A stretch of DNA of 64,000 nt from an uncultured Colwellia sp. (GTDB lineage: Bacteria; Pseudomonadota; Gammaproteobacteria; Enterobacterales; Alteromonadaceae), in NCBI GenBank assembly GCA_913058395.1, contig CAJXQI010000001.1, positions 186,001 to 250,000 of the forward strand. Direction: 5' to 3'. Shown here piece by piece: positions 38,306 to 46,289 of the stretch. The notes beneath the pieces were generated by a model. The model ran no database searches. It was not told the origin of the DNA and saw nothing but the letters and a program-made list of their open reading frames with translations. The translations under genes and the position numbers were made by a program. How positions within the stretch are numbered: position 1 is the stretch's first letter; each line of letters opens with the position of its first letter.

Positions 38306-38923
38306 ATGAATAACGAAGAGAAATTGGCAAATAAAGAACAAAAACATGTTGAGCGCCAAAAAAGAATTAAAGCTGAGGTTGCCGAACGTGTCGCTCAAGC
38401 GACTGAAGAACGTGGTGTATTAGTGGTAATAACAGGTAACGGTAAGGGCAAAAGTACCTCTGGTTTTGGTACGGTTTTACGCGCCATTGGTCACGGCCAA
38501 CAAGCGGGTATTGTGCAGTTTATCAAAGGCTCTAAATGGGAATGTGGCGAAATGAACATTCTTAAGCAATTTCCGGTTAAACATCATGTCATGGGTACAG
38601 GTTTTACATGGGAAACCCAAAGCACCGAAACCGACAAAGCCGCAGCAAAAGTTGCTTGGCAAAAGAGTAAAGAAATGCTCAGCGATGAAACGCTTGATAT
38701 TGTGCTACTCGACGAAATGACCTACATGGTTAAGTATGGCTACATTGAATTAGACGAAATTATTGAAGCGTTGAATAATCGCCCTAAAATGCAGCATGTA
38801 CTGATCACAGGGCGCGCTTGTCATCGTCGATTGATTGAGTTGGCAGATACAGTTTCAGAAGTGCAGCCGATAAAGCATGCCTTTAAAGCAGGTGTAAAAG
38901 CACAAAAAGGCTTGGATTGGTAA
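38306..38923 (+). CDS. btuR: corrinoid adenosyltransferase (CobA/CobO/BtuR type)
   Basis: A 205-residue cytoplasmic enzyme adding the 5'-deoxyadenosyl group to Co(I) corrinoids using ATP. Characteristic motifs: VVITGNGKGKSTSGFGTVLR (P-loop), VQFIKGSKWECGE, LLDEMTYMVKYGY and LITGRACHRRLIELADTVSE. Last gene of the operon under riboswitch 3, starting 12 bp after the DUF2149 gene. Its position supports a corrinoid rather than haem role for the preceding CobN-like unit. Confidence 0.96.
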   Translation: MNNEEKLANKEQKHVERQKRIKAEVAERVAQATEERGVLVVITGNGKGKSTSGFGTVLRAIGHGQQAGIVQFIKGSKWECGEMNILKQFPVKHHVMGTGFTWETQSTETDKAAAKVAWQKSKEMLSDETLDIVLLDEMTYMVKYGYIELDEIIEALNNRPKMQHVLITGRACHRRLIELADTVSEVQPIKHAFKAGVKAQKGLDW

Positions 38924-38978
38924 GTTCAAATAAACAAGTTAATTAGTGCTAATGTTACACCGTTTAACGAGCGAATGA

Positions 38979-39010
38979 TGCATATTACGGAGACTTGTAA
39001 GTAATATGCA
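38979..39010. repeat. 10-bp inverted repeat downstream of btuR
   Basis: TGCATATTAC (38979-38988) and GTAATATGCA (39001-39010) are perfectly complementary, with a 12-nt loop. There is no U-tract. It may stabilise the 3' end of the operon transcript or be a protein-binding site at the border of the cassette region. Confidence 0.5.
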
Positions 39011-39128
39011 CAATCCTCTATAAATAGAACAAAAAATAACACAATAAGTCTTTGAAAATAAAAGGTGTTGAGTTATTTTTGTTAAAATTTAATAGATGGT
39101 GATTACTGAGGCCTCTATATTTAAGCTG

Positions 39129-39707
39129 TTAGTTGCTCATAGTGATATGTAGAACTTTAAAGGGGATAAATGAAAGAGTTTAATGATTGTTCTACATCGA
39201 GTTTACTATTGTCTTGTCAAATGTATAACGTAGTTAAGAATGAATGTAGTGAAGCTAATAAAAACCTAAAGTTATCATTTGCCATACTTGTTGTATCTAT
39301 TTTCATTATTGTAACGAAGATATTTAGTTTCCCCCCAGGTTCAGGTTTAATGCAAAGTAATATAGTTGCAGGAATGATTTTCTTGTCTTTCCTTGGCGGC
39401 CTGCTCACCTCTCTTTGGAATTATAAAGAGTTCAGATTAAAGAACAGATTAGAAAAATCCCATCGAAACCGTATTTATACAGATTACCGTATTTATATGA
39501 TAGAAAATGACAAAGTGTGGTTTGATATTGATGGGAAAATAAAATCAGTTAAAGTAGCTGAAATTGATGATGATTTTGTTAAAGCACTATTAAGTTGTTA
39601 TGGTAAAAATAGTAACTAACAAGTCACTAAAAAGAAAAGGAATAGTTGGCTTTTCACTCCATTGTAACTAATTTTAGCCAACAACTTTATTGCCTCTTAA
39701 CGAGGCG
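39129..39707 (+). mobile_element. putative integron gene cassette
   Basis: The segment runs from TTAGTTGC just after a G (39128) to the G at 39707 inside a VCR-like attC 3' half (GCCTCTTAACGAGGCGTTA, 39692-39710). The cassette's own first bases, with the G, give GTTAGTT, which is exactly complementary to the R'' core AACTAAC at 39614-39620. That is expected of an excised circular cassette. It carries one small gene in the usual orientation. No integrase is present, so it is an orphan cassette or a secondary-site insertion. Confidence 0.65.
39170..39619 (+). CDS. small two-helix membrane protein, cassette-borne
   Basis: A 149-residue protein not recognised as a known family. It has two hydrophobic helices (about 34-53, LSFAILVVSIFIIVTKIFSF, and about 62-84), a basic segment (KNRLEKSHRNR) and a C-terminal acidic soluble domain of ~60 residues. 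A clear AAGGGG ribosome-binding site precedes the ATG. Its stop lies at the start of the attC site, the normal arrangement in integron cassettes. Function unknown. Confidence 0.75.
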   Translation: MKEFNDCSTSSLLLSCQMYNVVKNECSEANKNLKLSFAILVVSIFIIVTKIFSFPPGSGLMQSNIVAGMIFLSFLGGLLTSLWNYKEFRLKNRLEKSHRNRIYTDYRIYMIENDKVWFDIDGKIKSVKVAEIDDDFVKALLSCYGKNSN

Positions 39708-39713
39708 TTAGCT
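39614..39713 (+). other. attC recombination site
   Basis: R'' core AACTAAC (39614-39620) and R' core GTTAGCT (39707-39713) flank a region with an internal imperfect palindrome (GTTGGCT / AGCCAAC). The end GCCTCTTAACGAGGCGTTA matches the Vibrio VCR end GCCCCTTAGGCGGGCGTTA at 14 of 19 positions. AAAAGG near 39636 and CCTCTT near 39693 could be L''/L'. The cut point is expected between G39707 and T39708. Confidence 0.65.
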
Positions 39714-39731
39714 GCTTCTAGAGGTAATATT

Positions 39732-40286
39732 ATGGATCAAATTATCTATTTTGATGAATACAGTGATGCAGCTTCGTCTATTGAGTTGGCGAGTTATCTA
39801 TCTGAATCTGTAGATACTCATCCCCATAATTGGAAGTGGTTAATGATTTCAATTCATAATTCATTACAAGCGTTTATGGTTTTATCTCTCATGGAATCTG
39901 GTAAGGGGGTGTTAAGAAGTAAAAATCAAAGACATCTTGAAAATGGAAACTTAGATTCTATTAAGTGGCTATACCAGCGACTAAAAAATCCGGATATCTG
40001 TTGTTATATGGATTCTGTGACTCTCCCTGACTGTAAGAAAACCAGTGACTCGATAGGTAGAATTATTGATATTAGAAATCAATTCATTCATTTTATGCCC
40101 CGTTTGCAAGGTGAAAGTTTATTAGAATATTATGAAGTTACAATAAATTGTTCGGAAGTCTTATTATTCTTGTTTTTTGAATCTAGGCGTATGCATATGC
40201 CTAATGAAAAAAAGAAATTGATAGAATATGCGTTAATCAAACTAAACGAAAATTTAAAGAACCAATATGAAAGCATAAGTAGTTAA
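39732..40286 (+). CDS. HEPN-like hypothetical protein
   Basis: A 184-residue soluble, largely helical protein; the ATG at 39732 is chosen over an upstream in-frame codon because GAGG precedes it. The region HNWKWLMISIHNSLQAFMVL and a later DIRNQFIHFMPR recur in a family of small bacterial proteins. R115-x4-H120 matches the Rx4-6H motif of HEPN ribonucleases or nucleic-acid-binding toxins. It follows the attC site directly, beginning TTAGCTGC like a second cassette, but its own downstream attC is not intact. No antitoxin partner (for example a MNT nucleotidyltransferase) is adjacent. Function uncertain. Confidence 0.7.
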   Translation: MDQIIYFDEYSDAASSIELASYLSESVDTHPHNWKWLMISIHNSLQAFMVLSLMESGKGVLRSKNQRHLENGNLDSIKWLYQRLKNPDICCYMDSVTLPDCKKTSDSIGRIIDIRNQFIHFMPRLQGESLLEYYEVTINCSEVLLFLFFESRRMHMPNEKKKLIEYALIKLNENLKNQYESISS

Positions 40287-40385
40287 CAAATATTTAAATA
40301 GGGGGCAAAGCACAGTTAACTTTCCTTCTAGTTATCATGTAAACTCGTTTTTCTAATGACTATATTCAACCTGAGCTAGCACAAC

Positions 40386-41543
40386 CTAAGCAATAGCATT
40401 AAGCGCAGGTTTACGCAGAATAATCTCAGCCAATTGCTTATGGTGCTTGCAAAAAAGTTTGTAAAGTTGCATTTGGTTTTTTGCTCGCACCAGATTGTGC
40501 TCGGGGTACTGAGTTTTAAAGTACTGATCGCCATTTAAAAAGTCAGTTAAAAAGCGAATGCTGAGCATAAAAGGCATTAACTTTACGCCAGTAATTAAAC
40601 TGTGCTGCTCAATTTCAGATAAGGTTTCTGAAAAACCATCAAGATATGCTTCAGTAAGTGCTGTTAGGGTATTGAAGTTTATCGACATGCTCGCTATTTC
40701 AGCACTGTCTTCAGCAATTGACGAACAGCAGCTACGTATCATATCGCCAAAATCATGCATCAAATAGCCTGCCATGCAGGTATCTAAGTCGATTACTGCT
40801 TTAGGTTTGTGGTTGCTATGACTAAATAACAGGTTATTTATTTTCGTATCGTTATGGGTAACTCGTAGTGGTAAAACGCTATTAAGATTGTTAACTTCCG
40901 TGCAAAATTCTTGCTGAGATTGAATATAACCGATGATTGATGCAGCTTGTTGCTGACGCTCAACGCTGGCTTGTTTTAAGGCACTTTCGAATTGGGTTAA
41001 GCGAGCCGACAAGTTGTGAAAATCAGGAATAATATCAACCAGTAGCTTGCTATCAAAATCAGTCAATGCAGAGGTAAATTGTGCAAATGCATTGGCTACT
41101 AACTTTGCTTGTTCATTGTTTTCGATTGTTTCTATGGTGTAACAGTTCTCAATACAATGCAGGCTGCGCCAATATTCGCCATTTATATTCACGTGATTTT
41201 GCATACTTTTGGTTTGATGCTGCCAAATAGGTTGCAGGGCGTACTGGTTTTTATCGTGTTTTGCTTTTAGGTGCTGGCTAATATAGTCGGCGTTGTTGGT
41301 CACTTGCTCAGGTGATTTAAAAACGTGTTTATTTAAGTGCTGTAAAACAAAGCTTTCGTTATTAACTTTTACTAGATAAGTACTATTGATTAATCCGTTG
41401 CCAAGTGGCATTACACTGCAATTTTTGGGGCTGTAACCAAACTCTTCTAAAACTACTGATAGTGCTTCTTTTTCTTGGGCTGGGATCATACTTAGCGTGA
41501 AAACTCTTAACGTTGAAGGCAACATATGCCTATATTTAAGCAT
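40386..41543 (-). CDS. phosphotransferase (APH/choline kinase fold), NahK-like
   Basis: A 385-residue cytoplasmic kinase of the aminoglycoside phosphotransferase fold. The catalytic loop is LRVTHNDTKINNLLF and the metal-binding Asp lies in AVIDLDTCMAGYLMHDFGD. These closely follow the pattern of N-acetylhexosamine 1-kinases (NahK: NDTKINN...VIDLDT...DFGD). It probably phosphorylates a sugar or amino sugar at the 1-position; resistance to antibiotics is not implied. It is a single gene, bordering the cassette region on one side and the sensor kinase on the other. The start could be the internal ATG six codons later. Confidence 0.75.
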   Translation of the reverse strand: MLKYRHMLPSTLRVFTLSMIPAQEKEALSVVLEEFGYSPKNCSVMPLGNGLINSTYLVKVNNESFVLQHLNKHVFKSPEQVTNNADYISQHLKAKHDKNQYALQPIWQHQTKSMQNHVNINGEYWRSLHCIENCYTIETIENNEQAKLVANAFAQFTSALTDFDSKLLVDIIPDFHNLSARLTQFESALKQASVERQQQAASIIGYIQSQQEFCTEVNNLNSVLPLRVTHNDTKINNLLFSHSNHKPKAVIDLDTCMAGYLMHDFGDMIRSCCSSIAEDSAEIASMSINFNTLTALTEAYLDGFSETLSEIEQHSLITGVKLMPFMLSIRFLTDFLNGDQYFKTQYPEHNLVRAKNQMQLYKLFCKHHKQLAEIILRKPALNAIA

Positions 41544-41600
41544 ATGTTAAGGCATCGTTGACCAGATGGAAAGGTATACAATTTGCCTGCCGATAGCAGG

Positions 41601-42962
41601 CTAAGCTTCACCTCCTGTTATCGGCAAGCTAATAATAAAGCAAGCGCCTGATGTTTCAGAGGTTGTTTGCTCTGATGCATTTTCTGTTGATGGGGTAGGC
41701 TGCCTGTTTCTTGCGTGAATAGAACCATTGTGCCAATGAATGATTTTGGCGGTTATTGCTAAGCCTAAACCAAAATGTCCTAGTTCGCGTGACCGATCTA
41801 CGTCGAGTTTTACGAAAGGGTCGAAAATACTATCGATACTTTCTTCTGGAATACCTTTGCCGTCATCTTCAACGGTGATGTAAAGGTGGTTATTTTTTTG
41901 ATAAGTAGAAATAGTGACTTGGCTTTGTGCATATTGCACGGCGTTGCCTAACAAGTTTTGAATAGCTCGGTAGCACCAATGAAAATCAAGCGACAATTTA
42001 ACCTGTTGTTTAACAAATTCAGCACTGGCTTGGTACTTCAGTTCAACGTTATGCTGCTCAGCAAGAGATTGAAAATCAGCGTTGATGCTAGTGAAGAAGT
42101 CATTAATATTAACTAATTCACGTTTTAAGCGAAAACCTTGACGTTCCATACCTGCATATTCTAAAAACGCTGTTGTCATGTCTTCCATGCGGGTTAACTC
42201 TGTTTCCATACGTTCAAGGTAATGATTTTTTTTGTCGATATTTTGGGTGTCGATAGCGGCTTCTACGCCAAAGCGTAAGCATGACATTGGCGTGCGAATG
42301 TCATGCGACATACTACGGGCAAGAATTTTGTTATCAGCGACGAGTTTTTCAATTTGTGTTGCCATGCGGTTAAAGCTGTTTTCCAACAAACTAATATATG
42401 AAAAACGGCTCATTGGCATACGCGCAGTTAAGTTGCCTGCACCTATTTTTGCTGCGGTATTTGTCAGTAAAAATAATCGACGAGTTAATGGAAATAACCA
42501 TGCTAACAAAATGGCGCAAACGCCCATGTAGAGTGTTGCAGTTAATATCATATTAATATTTTGGTTATCAACAACTGGCAGTGGTAGAGAAAGTTGAATG
42601 ATATATTCAGGGTGTGCTGAAAGTTGTTTTAATAAGTAAGGTTGCGTTTCTGAAGCCAGTAATAAGCCACCAATTTGTGTTAGTTGGCTGGTTAATTCTT
42701 GCGGTAGGGCAATATTTTCACTTTTATCTAACTGCAATGAAATTTGAAACTGCTGGTTAAGTGCTTGGCTTGCTTTGGTTAATGCGGCAACAGGTAGTTC
42801 GGATAGCTGATGATCAAAGCCTTCAATTAGCTGATGATAAACCGCATATTCATTTTGTTCATCGACAGGGGCTTGTTTTGCAACAATTTTATCGAGCCCC
42901 CAAGTAATAATAAATAGCGAGCCGATGACGGTTAAAATGATACTAATATATAAACGGCGCAT
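41601..42962 (-). CDS. membrane sensor histidine kinase (second module)
   Basis: A 453-residue kinase with two membrane helices (about 7-27 and 135-158) enclosing a ~105-residue periplasmic domain, then HAMP (about 160-210), an H-box ARSMSHDIRTPMSCLRF, an N-box IQNLLGNAVQYA and ATP-lid motifs EDDGKGIPEE and GHFGLGLAITAKII. It is 2 bp downstream of the regulator gene. It is similar in layout to RstB/EnvZ-like kinases and has an intact Pro in the H-box, unlike its counterpart at 8240-9526. Expected to control the linked OmpR-type regulator and the MipA/DUF3019 genes. Confidence 0.92.
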   Translation of the reverse strand: MRRLYISIILTVIGSLFIITWGLDKIVAKQAPVDEQNEYAVYHQLIEGFDHQLSELPVAALTKASQALNQQFQISLQLDKSENIALPQELTSQLTQIGGLLLASETQPYLLKQLSAHPEYIIQLSLPLPVVDNQNINMILTATLYMGVCAILLAWLFPLTRRLFLLTNTAAKIGAGNLTARMPMSRFSYISLLENSFNRMATQIEKLVADNKILARSMSHDIRTPMSCLRFGVEAAIDTQNIDKKNHYLERMETELTRMEDMTTAFLEYAGMERQGFRLKRELVNINDFFTSINADFQSLAEQHNVELKYQASAEFVKQQVKLSLDFHWCYRAIQNLLGNAVQYAQSQVTISTYQKNNHLYITVEDDGKGIPEESIDSIFDPFVKLDVDRSRELGHFGLGLAITAKIIHWHNGSIHARNRQPTPSTENASEQTTSETSGACFIISLPITGGEA

Positions 42963-42964
42963 GG

Positions 42965-43684
42965 CTAAGAACTAGGCTGCTCGTCATTGTTCCAAGCATC
43001 GGCAACAAATAGGTAACCTTTACCCCAAACGGTTTTAAATTTTCGAGGTTTTTGCGGGTCGTCGTTAAATATTTTTCGTAAGGTTGAAAGCATAACGTCA
43101 AAGCGGCGATCTTGGCCATCATATTCACGATTTTTCAGTGCTTTAAATACCGTATCTCGGTCAATAACTTCACCAGCATGACTTGCTAAGAAACATAAGA
43201 AGGCGAATAAACTGGTTGATAATTCAACTTCTTTGCCTTGATAAGTAACACGGTTGGCTTCGATATTAATTAATAAATCGCCATGTAGAATATCAGATGA
43301 CACTGCAACCGCTGGTGTGGTTTGTTTTAAAGCGCCTGCTATTCTGGCTAGTAAAGCACGCGGACGTACAGGTTTAATAACATAGTCGTTTGCACCTGCT
43401 TCTAAGCCGATTACTTCGTCGAATTCATCAGCACGAGCGGTTAACATTATGATTGGCGTTTGTAGTTTTTGGCGAATTTGTCGACATACTTCAATGCCAT
43501 TTAAGCCCGGTAGCATTACGTCAAGCAATACAATGTCGGCAGCAAATGAATCTAACGTTGCCATAACTTCGTCGCCGCGAGTGCAATGCTTAACGTTAAA
43601 GCCTTGCTCTGTTAAATATTCACAGACCCAATCACCTAAGGTTAAGTCGTCTTCCACGAGTAAAATTTGTTTTGCTTCAGTCAT
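42965..43684 (-). CDS. OmpR-family response regulator (second module)
   Basis: A 239-residue receiver plus winged-helix regulator. Phospho-acceptor Asp is in ADIVLLDVMLPGLNGIEVC, Lys in NDYVIKPVRP; the effector domain contains LSTSLFAFLCFLASHAGEVI and DRRFDVMLSTLRKIF. The ATG at 43684 (MTEAKQILLVEDD) is used rather than an upstream in-frame codon; it has an AGAGAA site and avoids overlap with the DUF3019 gene. It is third in the order mipA-DUF3019-RR-HK. Confidence 0.92.
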   Translation of the reverse strand: MTEAKQILLVEDDLTLGDWVCEYLTEQGFNVKHCTRGDEVMATLDSFAADIVLLDVMLPGLNGIEVCRQIRQKLQTPIIMLTARADEFDEVIGLEAGANDYVIKPVRPRALLARIAGALKQTTPAVAVSSDILHGDLLINIEANRVTYQGKEVELSTSLFAFLCFLASHAGEVIDRDTVFKALKNREYDGQDRRFDVMLSTLRKIFNDDPQKPRKFKTVWGKGYLFVADAWNNDEQPSS

Positions 43685-43695
43685 AAAATATTCTC

Positions 43696-44139
43696 TTAAA
43701 ATATGCGCCAGCGACGTTTTCTTGGCGATGCTTTGTGTACCCAACTTACTTCGATGCTAGTTTCTGCTATCACTTTATCAAAGTCATAGGCAATAAGCTG
43801 ATATTGCATGGTTTTATTTGATTCGAATTCAAAGCTGATGCTGTTTTGCTTTTGATTGAACCAGCAGTCTAAGGCTTCTTTTTTACCAACTTGATAAATA
43901 CAATAATTGCCTTGAATAGGAGCTTGCCAAGTAAATGTAACTGTTGCAAAACATTGTCGGCCTTGCGTTAAGGTAATGCATTTTGCAGGTAAAACAGAGA
44001 ATGCTGAATTAACAGTAAGTTCTGCTGGTGTAGCATTGGTGTTTTCATTAAGCACAGAAACTTGCTGCGCAGAAGCGCTAGCTAAGTTACCGAAATAACA
44101 GGCTAATAAGACAATTCCCTTGTCCCATTTAGAAAACAT
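43696..44139 (-). CDS. DUF3019-type exported protein (second module)
   Basis: A 147-residue protein with a signal peptide (about 1-24, ending ASA). Four cysteines are spaced C-x8-C-x16-C-x11-C, against C-x7-C-x16-C-x11-C in the paralogue at 7125-7517, and both have an F-x-W motif before the third Cys and a basic C-terminus (here RKRRWRIF). The conserved pattern points to a small disulfide-bonded beta-fold in the periplasm. Function unknown. It overlaps the MipA gene by 11 bp, implying co-translation. Confidence 0.78.
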   Translation of the reverse strand: MFSKWDKGIVLLACYFGNLASASAQQVSVLNENTNATPAELTVNSAFSVLPAKCITLTQGRQCFATVTFTWQAPIQGNYCIYQVGKKEALDCWFNQKQNSISFEFESNKTMQYQLIAYDFDKVIAETSIEVSWVHKASPRKRRWRIF

Positions 44140-44974
44140 AGATCACTCCAAGCATCACTTTCGCTAAATCTTGGGTGTCAACCAATGGGCTGTCTTTGGT
44201 GCTGTCAGAGTAGTGGCTGTAAGTTACGCCTCCGGCAAAAGACCAACTGGTTGAAATAGGGTGCTGTGCAAATAATTCTAGTTGTACCCGATAACCTGCA
44301 TTTGCTTCGTAATATGCTCTATCAGGTGTTACTTCAGAAGAGTTAACACCATAAAAGTAATCCATTACTTTTTCAGAATAATGGGTATAGCCGCCGCTTA
44401 AATAAATATCCCAATTTCGATAGGGCAGCATATACGTATATAAAACATCAACTACCCAACCATTTGAGTCACTTAATGGCGCTAAGGTTGCAAAATCAAC
44501 TGAAAGCGAAGAGTTAGAATGGTAACGGGTATAGCGCAAACCAACACCTTCACCTGCGTTTCTGTCACTAAGGCCTGCTAATGTTGGAATTGACTTATCG
44601 GCATCATCAATAATATCTTCAGGCTGATAACCAAAAATATAAGTTTTACTGATGATGTCTAATTCCCATTTGGGGGTAACGACTAACTGGTAACCAAGCT
44701 CAGCGCCCTGTAGTGAAGCTCGTTTGTGGTTAGATTGAATAAAAAAGCCTTTATAGTAAACATCTAACAGTATGCCTGCACCAAAGTAATCGAAAACTTC
44801 TTCTTGGTCATGTCCAGCCAATAATGACGGGTTATAGGTAACAAAAATATTGCCCATTGCTTGCCAGCTGAAAGTTTCATTAAAAACAGTGGTTTCGTTT
44901 TCAGGAATTTTTTCATTCGAAAAGCTTGGCAAAGCTGTAATGAGTAGCAAACTGCACAATAGATACTTGAGCAT
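44129..44974 (-). CDS. MipA/OmpV family outer-membrane protein (second module)
   Basis: A 281-residue outer-membrane beta-barrel with a signal peptide (about 1-19, ending SFS) and MipA/OmpV features: GAGILLDVYYKGFF, GLRYTRYHSN, DYFYGVNSSEVTPDRAYY and a C-terminal strand ending VMLGVIYVF with terminal Phe. First gene of the second four-gene module. Sequence identity with the copy at 6263-7117 is only moderate, so the duplication is old or the modules were acquired separately. Confidence 0.87.
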   Translation of the reverse strand: MLKYLLCSLLLITALPSFSNEKIPENETTVFNETFSWQAMGNIFVTYNPSLLAGHDQEEVFDYFGAGILLDVYYKGFFIQSNHKRASLQGAELGYQLVVTPKWELDIISKTYIFGYQPEDIIDDADKSIPTLAGLSDRNAGEGVGLRYTRYHSNSSLSVDFATLAPLSDSNGWVVDVLYTYMLPYRNWDIYLSGGYTHYSEKVMDYFYGVNSSEVTPDRAYYEANAGYRVQLELFAQHPISTSWSFAGGVTYSHYSDSTKDSPLVDTQDLAKVMLGVIYVF

Positions 44975-45328
44975 TATTGATTTCCCATCGCTTTAAGTTG
45001 AGATCTTGAATATTTGTTTTTCATGCTTAATGTATTTTTTATTGTTCGCATATTATTTTTATTTTTAATTCATGATTATGAAAATATTTATCGTAAACTT
45101 AGTTACTTACTTTGCTGCTATTAAGCTTAGCCAAATAATTCCTAAATAAACATCTTAGTGTCATATCACTAAACTTGATAGTGGTGAGTATGTTATCAAA
45201 TGTAACTATCAGGCGTTAGTTGCCTTGATGGATAAAGTGTTTAAAAAATGTAAGAAAGCCTAATCTAATGAAACGTTTCTTTGGTTTTATTGTCGTGATT
45301 TTATTGTCGTGATTTTATTGTCGTGGGT
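44975..45328. promoter_or_regulatory. intergenic region upstream of second MipA module
   Basis: This 354-bp AT-rich gap holds the promoter of the minus-strand MipA operon (near 44980-45120) and, close to the LysR gene, a triplicated 14-bp repeat. A 14-codon reading frame (MKRFFGFIVVILLS, from 45268) runs into the repeat and stops. No convincing gene is present. Confidence 0.4.
45285..45326. repeat. three tandem 14-bp repeats
   Basis: TTTTATTGTCGTGA occurs at 45285-45298 and 45299-45312, and with one change (final G) at 45313-45326. The array ends 3 bp before the stop codon of the LysR gene on the opposite strand. It is probably a slippage product. Confidence 0.85.
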
Positions 45329-46159
45329 TTAATTCGCATGCTTATGAGCAAGGCGTTTTAAGGTATCAACAATATCGGATGAGTGTTTATATGCTAAGAC
45401 AATTTCTCGGGTTAATTGCAGACCATCAATTGGCCTAAATACCACATCACTTTGATTAATTATTTCTGCATGGGCAGGTAAAAATGCACAGCCAATGCCA
45501 GCATGCACTAAGCCTATCGCGTAATCTATGGTGGTGATTTTTGCGCGAATATCTAAGCTTATGCCTGTTAGCGCTAGTGTATCTTGTAAGTTATTCCATG
45601 CACTACACGGGGTACGCTGAATAAACGGCAAACCATCAAGTTGTTTTAGTGTTACTGCGTCATTAAGCGCAAATATGTGGTCATATGGCAAGGCGAGTAA
45701 GTAGTCTTCTTGCCACATGTCAATATAGTGTTCACCGTCTTTTAATTCATCTTTGAGAATAATGCGGGCGTCAACATTTTCTAAATGCGGTACTAAGGTT
45801 AATTCGACAAACGGTTGTGCGGCGGTAAAATCTTTCAGCAATAAGCTCATTCTTTCAACACCTAAACCCCGAGTAACTCCTAAGTTAAATGCTTGTTTAT
45901 TGGCCTTTTCAGTGAAAATAGTTTTTATTGCACCAGCTTGCCCAAGCAACTGTTTTGCTAATGGAAAAAGCTTATCACCATGTTCCGTTGGGGTTACACC
46001 ACGAGCATGTCGCTTAAATAGCTGTACGCTAAGTTGTTGTTCTAACTGTGCTATTGCTGATGATATTGAAGGCTGTGCAATGAAGCACGACTTTGCCGCA
46101 GCGCTGAAGCTTTTCAGTTCATAAACTGAAGTGAAATAATAAAGTGATTTTAAGTCCAT
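45329..46159 (-). CDS. LysR-family transcriptional regulator
   Basis: A 276-residue regulator. The N-terminal winged helix has LKSFSAAAKSCFIAQPSISSAIAQLEQQL; the C-terminal effector domain (about 90-270) has the CAFLPAHAEI pattern of small-molecule binding LysR proteins. It is divergent from the glutaryl-CoA dehydrogenase gene, with 130 bp between the starts, so it probably controls that gene or the lysine/tryptophan catabolic step it represents. The inducer is not determinable from the sequence. Confidence 0.92.
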   Translation of the reverse strand: MDLKSLYYFTSVYELKSFSAAAKSCFIAQPSISSAIAQLEQQLSVQLFKRHARGVTPTEHGDKLFPLAKQLLGQAGAIKTIFTEKANKQAFNLGVTRGLGVERMSLLLKDFTAAQPFVELTLVPHLENVDARIILKDELKDGEHYIDMWQEDYLLALPYDHIFALNDAVTLKQLDGLPFIQRTPCSAWNNLQDTLALTGISLDIRAKITTIDYAIGLVHAGIGCAFLPAHAEIINQSDVVFRPIDGLQLTREIVLAYKHSSDIVDTLKRLAHKHAN

Positions 46160-46289
46160 AGGGCAACTTGTTTACTTAGGTATAGATAAAAACTATATCA
46201 GATAAAGAAAAAGAATATTTTAACTTTGGCTATTATTTGCTTATTATTTTTGCACTTTATTATTCACCCGCTAAAAAATAGGTAAATAC

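Noticed and set aside
38962-39010. Possible second attC upstream of the cassette (GTTTAAC followed by an inverted repeat)
   Set aside because: The left core matches RYYYAAC but no matching R' core or VCR-like 3' half follows before the cassette boundary at 39128, so only the inverted repeat is reported.
40386-41543. Aminoglycoside resistance gene
   Set aside because: The fold is APH-like but the motif pattern fits NahK-type sugar kinases, and there is no resistance-cassette context on this strand.
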